From Adiantum capillus-veneris (taxonomy: Eukaryota > Streptophyta > Polypodiopsida > Polypodiales > Pteridaceae): a stretch of 64,000 nucleotides of DNA. Shown here piece by piece: positions 1-10,760 of the stretch. How positions within the stretch are numbered: position 1 is the first letter of the stretch; each line of letters opens with the position of its first letter. The notes beneath the pieces were generated by a model. That model did no database searches. It had not been told where the DNA came from and saw only the letters and a program-made list of their open reading frames with translations. Location of the stretch: positions 149,585,850 to 149,649,849 of the forward strand of contig CM043949.1 of the NCBI GenBank assembly GCA_014529385.2, in the 5' to 3' direction. Both the position numbers and the translations under genes were made by a program.

Positions 1-870
1 GATGGTTGTGAAGAGGAAAGTTGCTCTATAGGAAGAGTTTTATCTTCTGAAAGAAATGGAAAAGATTGAAGCAATGATTTAGTATCATCAGAATCATCCA
101 TGGACCATGAGCCTCCCATAAGCTGCTCGTTAAAAGTAGCATCACGATTCACAATTACTTTCTTGGAGGAAGGGTCATAGAATTTGTAGCCTTTGGAAGT
201 GTCAGAATATCCAATAAAAATAACTTTAAGACTAGGAGCATCAAGCTTTGTTCGTGTTTCTTTGGGAACATGAATATAAGCAATACATCCAAAGGTTCGA
301 AAATGAGATATAGAAGGAATGTCACCTGTTCATGCTGTGATGGGTATCTTACCAGAGGGTGCAGTAGTAGGAAGATGATTCTGAATAAATGATGCTGTCA
401 AAGTAGCTTCAGCCCAAAAAACACGAGATAAACGAGAATGAATCAGCATACATCTTACAACATTGAGAATAGTGCGATTCTTTCGTTCACCAACACCGTT
501 CTGTTGAGGCGAATATGGAATATTGTGTTCATGATGAATTCCATTGTCAGCACAGTAACTCACAAACTCTCGAGAAACATATTCGCCTCCATTGTCAGTA
601 CAAAGCTTCTTAAGGCGACGACCAGTTTGAAGTTCCGCAGCCTTGTGGAATTGTTTGAAAACAGATAAGGCTTCAGGTTTTTGTCTAGGTAAAAATACAG
701 TCGTATACCTTGAGAAATCATCAATGAAAGTAATCAAGTAGCGATATTGTGATCTCGAAGAAGGTAGAGGTCCACATATATCAGTATGAACAAGATCCAA
801 TATGTCATGAGAATGAGTTGTATTTGAAAGAGGAAAGGGTTTGCGATTGTGTTTACCAAGATCCATGCCA
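1..870 (-). pseudogene. Ty1/copia polyprotein fragment (integrase to start of RT region)
   Basis: Reverse-strand reading gives a copia integrase core: first Asp in HTDICGP, second in TDNGGE, Glu in ERKNRT, followed by the linker that leads to reverse transcriptase. It is nearly the same sequence as about 48921-49837 of the full copia element further right. It differs by a TGG to TGA stop at 327-329 and by a deletion of roughly 45 bp near 866 that removes the end of the GAG-pre-integrase finger. The TAG stop that interrupts the other copy at 49666 is a Tyr codon here. The fragment runs off the left edge, and copia similarity stops abruptly at about 870. It cannot make a working protein as it stands. 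Confidence 0.9.
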
Positions 871-1869
871 TGAACTTCCGTGGGAGATCCTCCGTGGGGG
901 CACCAAAAGAATGTGAGCGGGATGAAAACACACACAGCGCCTCTATAACAACCCGACCGACACTCTTGGGAAGATACACACACACACTATGGGGCACCAC
1001 TGGGCTTAGACAACACACCTGGCCGAGACAGGGAACACACCTATGGAGTGAGAGGAGAGAGACTATCCACTTGCCCACTCCACACAGACACACACACACA
1101 CACACATACACCCAAAAAACTCAGCTCAAAAGAGGATAATTTCTAATGTTTAGATACAATTGAGCTTGGGCCAACACCAATGGGGCAAATAGCTCACACA
1201 ATATGGGTAAAATAAGCCAAATACAATCACAAACTAGAGTAGAAACTTCGCTCATAGGAGAAAATTACACAGCAAAAACAGCAGAAAAAGAGTGAGGAAT
1301 TTGGCAAAATGGACAGTGCCATCGCGTCCGGAATGGCCAAAAACCCCAGTCTACAATGTCAAAGTGCTCAAATCCGACCTCGGATGAGCAGTTTACGGCC
1401 AAAACAGGCTCCAAAAACCCCCAAAATACACTTGCGGCTGTTCCTCCTCTCTTCTCCACATTTTTTCTGGTCTTCTCTTTGTTTTTTCAGTTCCCACACT
1501 TAGCTTTATTAGTTGGGCACCCTTGGCCTTTTAGATGACCTCAAACGGACCCCGAACAGGCCAAAAACTGACCTCGCAGTGCATAGTTGTCACCTTTTTG
1601 CATCATCCGCACACCTGGCACTCATTTCTTTTCAATAATGCGTCTCACAACCACGTGAAGTGGCCCCAAAAAGTGGTCCTAATGATGACCTTTCTGCATA
1701 ACTCTCACAAGAAAACACCCACGTTGTGTCCGTCCTCATCCGCGTGCAAATATTGACCCCGTTCGCCCTCCTGACGCCACTAGATGCCATCTGACGCACC
1801 TGCTTACCTCATGTCGTCGGCCCGTGGATAGCTTCCTCAAGACATTTGACGCGCTATAAACTCCTCATT
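871..1869. other. No gene seen; CA-rich intergenic stretch
   Basis: No recognisable coding region or repeat boundary. There is a short (CA)n tract around 1084-1110. The right side of the copia fragment meets unrelated sequence here without a visible LTR. Short ORFs in all frames look accidental. Confidence 0.5.
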
Positions 1870-2599
1870 ATTGTATAAAAAACATACTGGTACTGGTGAT
1901 AGTGAAAATCGATGCACTATGTACATGTTGTCCTACCTGTACACATGTGGGCCCCACGTAACCACCTGGCTTTGGAAAATGGGCAATTCTTTGTTTCATG
2001 CACCATGCATGTGTATGTACATATGCGCAATCCCTTTCTCTAAAAAACTCCCGACAACGCTTTCAACAAATAAAAACTTTGAAATACCAATCATCATGGC
2101 TTTACGTACCATGGCATCAGAGACATTTTCTTCAAATCAAATAAAAACTGTAAAATAGTAATCACAATCATGGCTTTACGTACCATGAAATTATAGACGT
2201 TAGTTTTGTGCAAAATCTGCAAAACCTCAAGACAATGACTAGTCAATAGATAACTGCTTTGTAAAATCACATGAAATATTTTATGAATCGTGATGAGATT
2301 AGTAGCATGTATTAAGAACCAAAGCCATGATTGGGGAAAATAAAAACACAACAAATAATATCACCTTGAACCATGGATGAAGATAATCAAAACACATCAT
2401 GTAACTTCATCCATGACAAGAGGGAGCTCGACTTTGTGAACCTTGTCGCTTTTGCAGACCCAAGAAGAAACTCTCTATTATGTTTTTGAACACTGAAATC
2501 CAAACTACTATGCCAAGTTTCGATCTTCTCAAACGTGCACCAACTAAAGTTGGATGATTCTCCTACTTATCTTTATATACCTCCCTCCTCAACATGCAA
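1870..2599. repeat. Start of duplicated block alpha-1; taccatgg-motif region
   Basis: Two copies of a tttacgtaccatg motif (about 2099 and 2171), then text ending in 'caatgactagtca', recur in diverged form at about 33760-34045. This marks the left part of a block repeated further right. No coding sequence is recognised. Confidence 0.5.
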
Positions 2600-2702
2600 T
2601 GTGCCATCCCCAATGTGTGTATACTCTACACACTGAGTGTACATATGTAGTGGGGACTCCTAGCTATATATAGCATAGGGGTTGGTATATATGGATCCAA
2701 CA
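2600..2702 (-). repeat. LTR-like segment, copy 1 of 3
   Basis: About 100 bp with a TATA-box-like ctatatatagc and an end reading atccaaca, so it begins TGTTGGAT on the minus strand. It matches 34731-34828 closely and 33077-33218 less closely. The minus-strand TGTTGGA start and size resemble the 143-bp copia LTRs at 46875 and 52176. No primer site or coding region is attached, so this looks like an LTR remnant. Confidence 0.5.
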
Positions 2703-3036
2703 CTTTTTACTTGCTCCCGGCAGCCCACTGACCCAGAATGGCTTTCTTCTCCCTCACCTTCTCCTGCTACTGCTATGGCAGCTCGCGTATCACAGCTATG
2801 GATACTTTCTTTTTTTCATGCGCTTCATGCCGCTAATGTAGCCTCCAAAATTATCTTCATTTACTAATATAGTAGTTTATAGAAAAATAGTTTAGCAATC
2901 AGTTCCCACAATCACTTGGCTTCAAAAGCAAGCTTTGCCAAGAAACCGCTTGGCATATCCCTTATTCAATGCACTATGGGAGACATCTTGGACATCAAGC
3001 CCTCGAACACTTTAGTGCTATCAGAGGTGCGCCACA

Positions 3037-3340
3037 TTAGGTATATATTTTGTCCAAATATTTGTTGAGCATAATATCCATCGTACATCTCAAGCAAGGC
3101 ATCATATTCTCCATGCATATCAACCAAATCATCCTTAAGCACAATGTCTTTGAAAGTGCACCATATTTTGCATACATATTAAGCAAAGCATTGATAACCT
3201 CAACATGTTTCTCCAATAATCCCATTTCCAATGATTCATGCAACGATCAATGCTACCTTGCAACTCTAAGCAAGTTCTTAGCAATAGATCCGTTTGGTTT
3301 AATATTCATGGCCACATTTAGTAGACACAATAGCCACTAG
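3037..3340 (-). pseudogene. PPR-like gene fragment (degenerate)
   Basis: Minus-strand translation contains NALLNMYAKYGAL preceded by HESLEMGLLEKHVEV, the pattern of a pentatricopeptide-repeat helix pair (typically NAL-DMYAKCG-L). The upstream stretch LLRVAR also fits a PPR helix but has a stop between. Reading frames shift on either side and only about one motif is recognisable. PPR proteins bind organellar RNA; this piece is far too short to do so. A second copy lies at 35140-35420. Alternative: chance similarity in a transposon spacer. Confidence 0.4.
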
Positions 3341-3930
3341 TTTGAAACAAAATTGAGTAAGTGCACAAAAGCTTGTAATTTTGTGATTTTCAAATCGTGC
3401 TCACAATACGGTGTGAAGGATTTCAGGGCTCTCAAGATAAAATGGTGTGATCCTTGCTCACAAATTTTGACATCCTCACTCACACTCAACCTCAACTATC
3501 CGCAACTAGCTTCCCCCTACACCATTAAAACTCCCACCATACTTGGATGCACCAAAGAAAGCAAACGGATCACTAAAAATTAGGGAAAAAAGTGGCGGAA
3601 AAAATGAAAATCTCTACAGTTTTTCTTATTAAACCAAGGACTTCACCTTTTTTAAGGCTCCCTTCCATGTGCTAGCAGAGACTCCATTGATGCTCCCATA
3701 TATATCCATAGCTTTACCAAAACCCATTCAATCAAGCCCACCCAAATATTTCAGCAAGGTACAAGCAATGAATTGAAGCGCATACTCTACCCTTGATTAG
3801 CTACTCCATAGGAAGTTGCACACAACATAGATACCATACCCGAGACCAAGATAAAGAGAGATCAATTTACATACATAAGCACTCAATATCATCATCCAAT
3901 TCAGGAGAGACACACTCTCAACTCACCATG

Positions 3931-4550
3931 TCAGACTCTATCAAGACATATCTCATATCCCTTCAAGTGATTCCATGCGTTTGTTGAGAGGACAATCCTT
4001 TCTTGAAAAAACCATTTGGCGCAACACATGCTATTCTTCATAAAGAGACTCCCTTTAGAGATACCTTGGCTCTCATTCTCAATGCATGCACATCCTTTGT
4101 TAACACTTGTTCTACCAACAACTGATGAGCTCTTACATTCATGTTTTGGGACACATGTCGTATTTGAGAAGAAACAAAAGACTTTAACAATCTCCTCACT
4201 TTGAAAAACCATCCCTTTATTCTTTGTTGATTCACCTTCCATCATGTACCTTGAACTTGTTGTACAATCAATATAGCATCACCTTTTTTCTTACGTTTTG
4301 GTCCCCAATATTGAGTGAAAACTTTCTTGTAGCTAGGAGATGAGCTATCTACATCAACATGTGACTCTACAACTCTTAGCCATATCAGATACTCTAGATT
4401 TGTAGGTTTCACAAGAACAAAATCCCCTTTTTTTACATCAATTTGAGGCCTAGAATATTTTTGCGTCCTTGCACTTTGAGGAATAACAAAGTGATCATTC
4501 AATTCTTCATATCCTTGAAACTCATCTATGTCTTCCTCTATTTGTTGCAT
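3931..4550 (-). pseudogene. Degenerate transposon ORF, probably CACTA-associated
   Basis: Two overlapping minus frames read as one protein broken by frameshifts. The first part has KKGDFVLVKPTNLEYLIW and KVFTQYWGPK; the second has GWFFKV, then SQIRHVSQN. The near-copy at 40240-40701 keeps the same peptides with other changes, for example YPIWLGVVESHVDV. In the second copy this region lies on the 3' side of a TNP2 transposase on the same strand, so I infer a C-terminal or second-gene part of that CACTA element. I could not assign a named domain. Confidence 0.4.
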
Positions 4551-4784
4551 TCAATGACTCCCTACACTCTTCGCTAAGATATTGTGTATTCACTAGTGTG
4601 TTTGTTGGTTGGTTATTCAAGATCATTAATTATTTTTTTCCAATAAATAATAGCAGGCTCTATCTATTTCGACATAGGATCATGGTCCTTTCCCAAAAAT
4701 GGGGAACATATTTTTTAGAAATAAATATGTGTCTTAATCCCTTGATGAACTAGCGTATTATCCCTTTAAAAGAGAACATCTTTT

Positions 4785-5230
4785 TTAGAAATCAATATAT
4801 GTCCGAATCCCTTGAATAAGTAGCAGACAATCTCTCACATAGTTTGTTATAGGTAACACATCTGGACAACCTCTCAGCAATTTTGGTTTTCCCTTGATCA
4901 TCTCTTTTCCACAACTCATTTTGTGCCGCCCTTGCCATCTAATCAGGTGATTGGGGTGAATTTTGTATTCCATTATTGGGATTTCACCTTGCATATAGAA
5001 ACATATTTGAAGTGGCTTAGAGTGTCCAACTAGAGCATCTTGTCCATCACAAATGTACCCTTAACAAAGAATTTGATGTCGGGAATTTGTGTCATTAAAA
5101 ATGGTGTTAGAGGTGAGCTTTCACATTTTTGGAAATGTTCCATCAAATATGGAAATTTGAATGTCATCCATGTTTACAATCTCTCTAAGAGCCTAGAAAC
5201 CATTGCATCTATGTGCTCATGTGTATGACA
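4785..5230 (-). pseudogene. Degenerate ORF in block alpha-1, unassigned
   Basis: Minus-strand frames give MQGEIPIMEYKIHPNHLIRW and, further upstream, a disrupted stretch containing NMDDIQISIFDGTFPKM. The same text recurs at 40992-41429. Several stops and frame changes are present. It probably belongs to the same transposon as the preceding relic. Function not recognised. Confidence 0.35.
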
Positions 5231-5329
5231 CTATGGAAATATCTAAGTGTTTACCAGGTTATTTTACCGTGTTTTGTAGAGAGAAGGTCCAAACTCAGCT
5301 GGAGAAGGAAGAGAGACTCAGGGCGGGAA

Positions 5330-5513
5330 GGGGGGGGGGGGGCTCTATTTAAACTATTACCACGAGTTTCTTCACGGTTATTACCACCTTATTACCTCAT
5401 CTATTACCGCTTTTATTACCCTGTTTATTTTCATGGGGAAATTTTGCACCTAAACTTTCAAATTCTGGCTTAAACATCCCCATCCCCCCCCCCCCCCCCC
5501 CTTTTAAATTGGC
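5330..5513. repeat. G-run and C-run flanking an AT-rich spacer
   Basis: A run of about 12 G at 5330-5342 and a run of about 17 C at 5485-5502 flank text repeating 'ttattacc'. The same spacer at 41534-41709 has a G-run of more than 20 and a shorter C-run, so both homopolymers changed length after duplication. Confidence 0.7.
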
Positions 5514-5662
5514 GAGTATAGCATGCAATCGTTCATGCACGCATGGATGCGCTCATACTCCATTCCAAGTGCAGTGACATATGATCTAGATCGTCAACAA
5601 CCTCGAGGCATGTGATGATCTTTTGGCAACATTTTGCCCATCAAACTACAACAAACCGCATA
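5514..5662 (-). pseudogene. CACTA TNP2 transposase fragment (CACTA-C family)
   Basis: About 150 bp nearly identical to 44734-44881. The minus strand encodes the start of the Transposase_21 region (GMEYECIHACINDCMLYSN in the better copy). Compared with block alpha-2, about 3 kb between the C-run and this point is missing, so an internal deletion removed most of the transposase here. It is cut on the right by the CACTA-D terminus. Confidence 0.7.
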
Positions 5663-5935
5663 CACTACAAGAGGTTGTGTGCTCTTGTGACGCTGTTAGC
5701 GACGAAAATACACTGGGTTTTTATAACCCCCGGCGTCGCTAAAACCGTCGCTACGAGCGTCGCTACTAGAGCGTCGCTATATGCGTCGCTATAAGCATCG
5801 CAATATAGAGACGCTCATAGCAACGCTCATAGCGACGGTTATAGCGACGTTTACACTGAAGACTATAGCGACGCTTATAGCGACGCTATAGAGCCATAAA
5901 TAGCAACGGTTATAGTGACGCCTGAGAGAATTTTT
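5663..5935. repeat. CACTA-D terminus with subterminal gcgtcgcta repeats
   Basis: Begins CACTACAAGAGG, the canonical start of plant CACTA (En/Spm) transposons, directly after the flank 'accgcata', which continues differently in the uninterrupted copy at 44882. The next 270 bp carry more than a dozen copies of a 9-10 bp unit (gcgtcgcta / tagcgacgc) in both orientations. Such arrays are where the second CACTA protein binds. The other CACTA-D end, at 35626, shares CACTACAAGAGG, ttagcgacg and cccggcgtcgcta. Confidence 0.85.
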
Positions 5936-6247
5936 TTTGGTGGCAGGGCATTCACTTTTTAAAAAAAGTGCAAGGGTAGATAATAGACCCAAAATAGTCA
6001 CCCAAAAGACGCATTGTTTGCAAAATTGACAATTGTACACATCATAGGCAAAATGAATTGATTGGCAAATGTAATAATGACAATTGTACAACATCATAGG
6101 CATAAAGAATTGATTGGCAAAAGGAACTGCGGTGACCAATGTAATAATATACATGGTTCAAAAAGACGTATAAAATCCGTCTCATGATACATAAGCTATG
6201 AGAAACCCTAAACTAATGCTATCTAGCTACAGCTAAATTGACGTCGT

Positions 6248-6877
6248 CTAGTCAGACGTCTCATCGCGTCCAAGCGGCGTATCTGTCGGATTCTGCAAAA
6301 AAAGACAATAAGACAGCTTTCAATAAGTATAAACATATAACGACATTTATAAAACAATACAAAAAAGAAAAAAGAGTAAACCCTAATACTAACCATGCCG
6401 CCGCGAGAACTGAGAATGTCCATCAGGGCGTTTAAGCCCTTCCTGCCTGCGTACTCGCGCTCGTACGGTGTGGGATCACGTCCTGTCATCGACCACTGTC
6501 AAAACATACAAAGATTTCATTATGTTAGAATTAAAAAACTCATAAACCCTAAACTATCGAACATAAAGAGCAATGAGAAAACACTTACAAAATCCGCCTC
6601 AAATGATGCCCATCCACCGCTCCCCAAGTGGTGCGAGCTCCCTGCCTCTACTCGCGCTCTGGCTGCATCCTTTTGTTGCTTCCACTTGTCGGGATTCTCG
6701 CGCGCTGCTTTCTTCGCATTCTTCCAATCTTCTTTGGCCAGCCAATCTGGCCTGTTCCACCCATTCTTAATTGCTTTTTGCACTTCGGAACGCTTGTGTT
6801 TGCAGTATTCGCACATTCGAATCTTCATCAGGTCTTCATTGAAGCGCTGATCCCGTGTTGGAACGGGAAACTCATCA
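6248..6877 (-). pseudogene. CACTA second gene (Transposase_24 / Ptta-En/Spm-like), 3' three exons, 5' truncated
   Basis: Minus-strand exons at 6877-6589, 6495-6394 and 6292-6248 join in frame, with a perfect donor (ttt|gtaagt), an acceptor (ttttgacag|tgg), a second gt donor after GGM and a second acceptor (ttttttgcag|aat). The product reads RPDWLAKEDWKNAKKAARE, then SSHHLGSGGW, then MTGRDPTPYEREYAGRKG and ends PLGRDETSD plus stop. The basic helical stretch followed by HH-GS fits the plant transposase family found beside TNP2. No internal stop is visible in the retained exons. The 5' end is lost: at about 6877 the sequence switches to gypsy integrase on the other strand. This gene sits near the CACTA terminus, as expected for the 3' gene. 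Confidence 0.7.
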
Positions 6878-6957
6878 TGAAGTATGTTAAGAATTATGTG
6901 CGTGAGTGCTTTCAATGTCAACAAGTTAAGATTGAACATAAGAGGATGGCTGGTGAT
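6878..6957 (+). pseudogene. Gypsy A-family integrase zinc-finger scrap
   Basis: Plus-strand reading VKNYVRECFQCQQVKIEHKR matches the zinc-binding segment of the gypsy A1 integrase (about 20120-20190) but lies in the opposite orientation. Only about 27 codons are present, joined on both sides to unrelated transposon pieces. Confidence 0.8.
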
Positions 6958-7168
6958 AGATTGTCCACAAATAACTTGTATAGATTGTCCACAAATAACT
7001 TGGCTAGTTTTAGTGTCTTAACTGTTGATTTGGTTGGAATAAACTTACATAGTTTAGTCAACCTGTCTATGATCACCATTACCAAGTCATGACCTCGTAC
7101 AGTGGTTGGTAAACCCATAATAAAATCCATGGAGATACTTTCCCATTTTCCATTGGGAATCTCCAAAG
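6958..7168 (-). pseudogene. Gypsy B-family integrase scrap
   Basis: Copy of about 8786-8990: minus-strand WESISMDFIMGLPTTVRGHD and VIIDRLTKLCKFIPTKS, the first catalytic-Asp part of a Ty3/gypsy integrase. The right part has a short internal duplication of 'agattgtccacaaataact'. It ends at a junction with 'agtcc', where block beta-1 starts. Confidence 0.8.
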
Positions 7169-7176
7169 GATGTAAG

Positions 7177-8276
7177 AGTCCCCACTTTCAAAGCGTGCCA
7201 CCCCTAATGTAGAGGACGAGTATACTAATGCACCCATGCCAGACACGCATGGGTGCTACTACAGGGTTAACTATGGTGGCTAGGTAGACTTCGGCACACC
7301 ACAGGGCAAGGCATTTCAACGCCACCTACAAATTCTTATATAATCAATGTATAAGAATTTTTTTGTAAAGTTTAGAGACCAACAACACAATCATGGAGGC
7401 TACATTGAGGACGCATTGCTAGCTAGATTTGTAAATGTCCCCGATCAACCTTGTTCACAACAGTGGTTGGAGGACTAGATAAGATTTTTTCGAAAAAACA
7501 AGCAATCTAGTGTGCAACGTGCAGCAGCCAACCAGGTTAGAGATCCAGACAAGAGCTATCGCGGTGGGAACATGGCAGACGCGGAGTGGAAGTCGGCAAT
7601 GCTGGAAAAGAGCGATCAGGCGGTGACCGGCTCATTCTACAGACAACAACGCAAAGCTTGTGCCAGACAAACTCCCATGCACTATGGCTGAGGAGGCAAG
7701 GCAATGTAGAAGGACAAATATGTAAGATTGATTAAATTATAGCGTCGATCAGTGATTTTAAAGACCGTAGTTGATGATTTGTTATTGTTATTGCTAACTT
7801 AGAAAAATATCACTCTTACTCGACCAACCAGAGAGATGGTCAAGTATCGAGAGCGACATACATAATTTGAAACTTGGCAATGATTGTTCAAAAACAACAA
7901 CATCTCTTGCGAGAAATTCGACGCGGCGGTTGGATCACTACACGCGGTAAGTTTAAACACGTTTGTATCAATTGTTTTGAGTTGTTGATAATTTAAATAT
8001 GTTTGGGTTTATGTAGAGTTAAGGTGATTAAACGTACGTGCCTTTGGACAACGATGAGATTGAGGAGGATTAGATAGAAAAATATTCATCCAAACTTTCC
8101 TAAAGTCCCAATGTGGCAGAATGTATATACAACTATTTACATTTTATTGTACTTTTTTAAATAGTTGATCTTCTGCATATTAAATTGTCAAGGTAAAGTA
8201 AATTCAATTTCAATTCTTTGGTTCTTTTGTATACTCTTCCAAAAAACAATTGATGTTTCATTGTTTTATGTAGGTC
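7177..8276 (+). pseudogene. Unclassified degenerate ORF region, left part of block beta-1
   Basis: The same sequence occurs at 53671-54734. Between about 7370 and 7735 the plus strand gives a mostly open reading: HGGYIEDALLARF, NKQSSVQRAAANQVRDP, SYRGGNMADAEWKSAM and HYG-GGKAM, with scattered stops that differ between the two copies. The Asn-Lys, Gln-rich and Gly-Gly pattern loosely recalls the basic part of CACTA second-gene proteins, but I cannot assign a family. An inverted repeat (aattcttata / tataagaatt) lies at about 7330-7360. The rest, 7740-8276, is AT-rich without a gene. Confidence 0.35.
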
Positions 8277-8345
8277 AAAAATAAAGGTGCCATTTGGGCC
8301 ACCCAATTTTGGGTGGCCCAAATCAGTGAGCACCTTTATTTTTAA
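8277..8345. repeat. Near-perfect palindrome (fold-back), copy 1
   Basis: Arms read ataaaggtgc..atttgggccaccca and tgggtggcccaaatcagtgagcacctttat around a 3-4 base centre. The left arm lacks a few bases (cactg) that the right arm has. An identical structure is at 54735-54804. It could be a tiny MITE, or two transposon ends left head to head. Confidence 0.8.
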
Positions 8346-8399
8346 ATGGCCTTTTAGTGGCAATAAGTATGGTAGTAGAAGCAGCAACAGAGGCGGTAA

Positions 8400-9264
8400 T
8401 ATTAACGGGTATATTAGTGGTCTTGGAGAAAATCCTTAATATGTTGGAGCTTTTCGGTTGCCAACCCCACCGTAATAGGTGACCTAGGTTGAAACCCATA
8501 CATGAGCATGAAAGGACTAAATCTAGTTTTGACATGCTTAGCATTGTTCTAGGCAAACTCGAGAATAGGTAAGTATTCTTCCCAGTCAAACTATTTTTTG
8601 ATGACGTATGCTCTTAGCATATCCTCTGGCACTTGGTTAACTCGTTATGTCTAACCATGTGTTTCTGGATCATCGGATGTACTGAGGTTTAGTTGTGTAC
8701 CCAATCATTGAAACACAGTCCTCCAAAAGTGACTGTTAAACTTGGGATCATGATCATTGACAATGTTACTTGGCAAACCATACAACTTGTATAGATTGTC
8801 CACAAATAACTTGGCTAGTTTTAGTGTCTTAACCGTTGATTTGGTTGGAATAAACTTACATAGTTTAGTCAACCTGTCTATGATCACCCATACCAAGTCA
8901 TGACCTCGTACAGTGGTTGGTAAACCCATAATAAAATCCATGGAGATACTTTCCCATTTTCCATTGGGAATCTCCAAAGGATGTGAGAGTCCTCCTGCTT
9001 TCAGGTGCTCTACTTTGTTCACTTGACATTTTTGGCAATGGAAGACATAAGCTTGAACAAAGCCATGTATACCTGACGAGTAAAATTACTGTCGTACGAG
9101 AGCATAAGTTTTTCTAATACTTGGGTGCCCTGCACTTGGACTATCATGAGATTCATAAATAATTTTACGTCGAATGTCTGAGTCTGTCGGTACACAAACT
9201 CTCCCCTTATGGAGTAGGTACCCATTGTCGATGGTGAAATGCTTCCATCGTTGTAGTTCATCAC
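8400..9264 (-). pseudogene. Gypsy B1 integrase
   Basis: The zinc-binding region (YESHDSPSAGHPSIRKTYALV, then FHCQKCQVNK) spans a stop near 9086. The core holds WESISMDFIMGLP with the first Asp and VNDHDPKFNSHFW with the second. The third (TERVN) follows after further stops near 8700 and 8640. The tail reaches KHVKTRFSPFMLMYGFQP. No chromodomain is visible because the element is truncated here. It would catalyse cDNA insertion if intact; it is not. Confidence 0.85.
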
Positions 9265-9486
9265 TCCATAGAGGAGAATTAGGTGTGGAGGTTAACGTTA
9301 CACTACCATCATTGGAGTGAGAAGGATCCCTCATTTGTACATGGCTCCACACTTTGGAATATGCTTCATCATGCTTATATTTTCCTTTGAGAGAATCCAA
9401 AAATTCACTACGAAGTTCCTTGAACAAGAGAGAATTGATCTCCACCCACCACGTTGTATCGACCTTTATGATACCTGAGCTTGGCG

Positions 9487-9783
9487 TCATATTCCTAAAG
9501 AATCTTGACCCACTTGGCTTTCTGACCCTTCAAATTCATTTGTTGTGTAAACCATTTTGATGATTTCATGGTCAAAAGCAATCTCAAACTGAGCACCATA
9601 CAGATAATGCCACCGTGTTCTTAAGGCGGACACTATTACATAGAGTTCGCACTCATAAGCAGAGTAGTTTTGCTGAGCTGCATCAAGCTTCTTGCTTTCA
9701 AATGCAATTGGCCGTCCGTTATGTAAGAGGACTGCTGCAATAGCACGGTCACTGGTATCCGTTTCTAAAACAGATGGTTTCAA
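9487..9783 (-). pseudogene. Gypsy B1 RNase H region
   Basis: Reads LETDTSDRAIAAVLLHNGRP, IAFESKKLDAAQQNYSAYE and a degraded DHEIIK where functional copies have DHxSL. This is the RNase H layout that follows gypsy RT. A frameshift near 9550 destroys the segment after KMVYT. It would remove RNA from the RNA-DNA hybrid. Confidence 0.8.
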
Positions 9784-9864
9784 AGGATCTACAATAGCTA
9801 GTATGGGAGCTATAGCTAATGCATCCTTGAGCGTATTGAAACTGTGATGTTGAGCGGGTCCCCA

Positions 9865-10560
9865 CTAAACATCTTTTCCTTTTCCTTCCAGTTGATCAAT
9901 CCTGGGAACAACAATATTAGCATAGTTTTTAATGTACCTTCGATAAAAACCTGCAAATCCTAAAAAAATATGTAACTCTTCCAGATTTCTAGGAGAAGGC
10001 CATTTGCGGATTGTATCCACTTTGGATTGATCCATATATAGGCCATAAGCTGAAATAACATGTCCTAGATAGTGAGTTTCTTTTTTCAAAAAGTCACACT
10101 TAGATTCCTTGGCATATAATTTATTTGTTCGTAACAACTCGAACACCTGCCTCATATGTTGTAAGTGTTCTTCTTCAGAAGCACTATAGACTAGAATGTC
10201 ATCGAGAAAAACAATGACAAATTTGCCCAAGTACGGCTTCAAGACACTATCCATAAGTGTCATGAATGTTACGGGCACATTGGTTAACCCAAAGGGCACC
10301 ACCAAAAACTCGTAGTGTCCAAACCTTGTTCGAAATACAGTTTTGGGTATATCAGCAAGTCGAATACGGACTTGGTGATAACCTGAACGCAAGTCTATTT
10401 TTGTAAAAATGCGAGCATGAGTGAGTTTGTCAAACAACTCATCCACTCGTGGCAACGGGTACTTGTTCTTAACCATAACCGTATTTAAGCCACGGTAGTC
10501 TACGCACATGCGCATACTGCCGTCTTTTTTCTTCACTGAAAGGATAGGAGAAGCCCGTGG
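9865..10560 (-). pseudogene. Gypsy B1 reverse transcriptase
   Basis: A long open stretch with [50 protein letters not shown] and FLDDILVY. The catalytic motif is FLDD in place of YVDD/YIDD, normal for this superfamily. It ends at a TAG just upstream of RNase H. The upstream SPRASP-like region is separated by another stop at about 10605. This is the best preserved domain of B1. Confidence 0.9.
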
Positions 10561-10760
10561 TGAAGAACTCGGTTGTATAAACCCTCTGCTAAGGTAGTCA
10601 CCAAGCTAACGTTCCACCTCAGCAGCTTCAGAGTAACTCATACGGTAGGGCGGTTTACTAACAGGTTTACAGCCTGCAACCACATTGATGCCATGTTGCA
10701 CCAATCGTGTCAGCGGTAATACTGGCGGCAAATCATTAGGAAACACATCTTGAAATTCCT

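Noticed and set aside
5663-5935. Regular gcgtcgcta units considered as a CRISPR-like array
   Set aside because: Units are 9-10 bp in both orientations with no spacers of fixed size; they are CACTA subterminal repeats.
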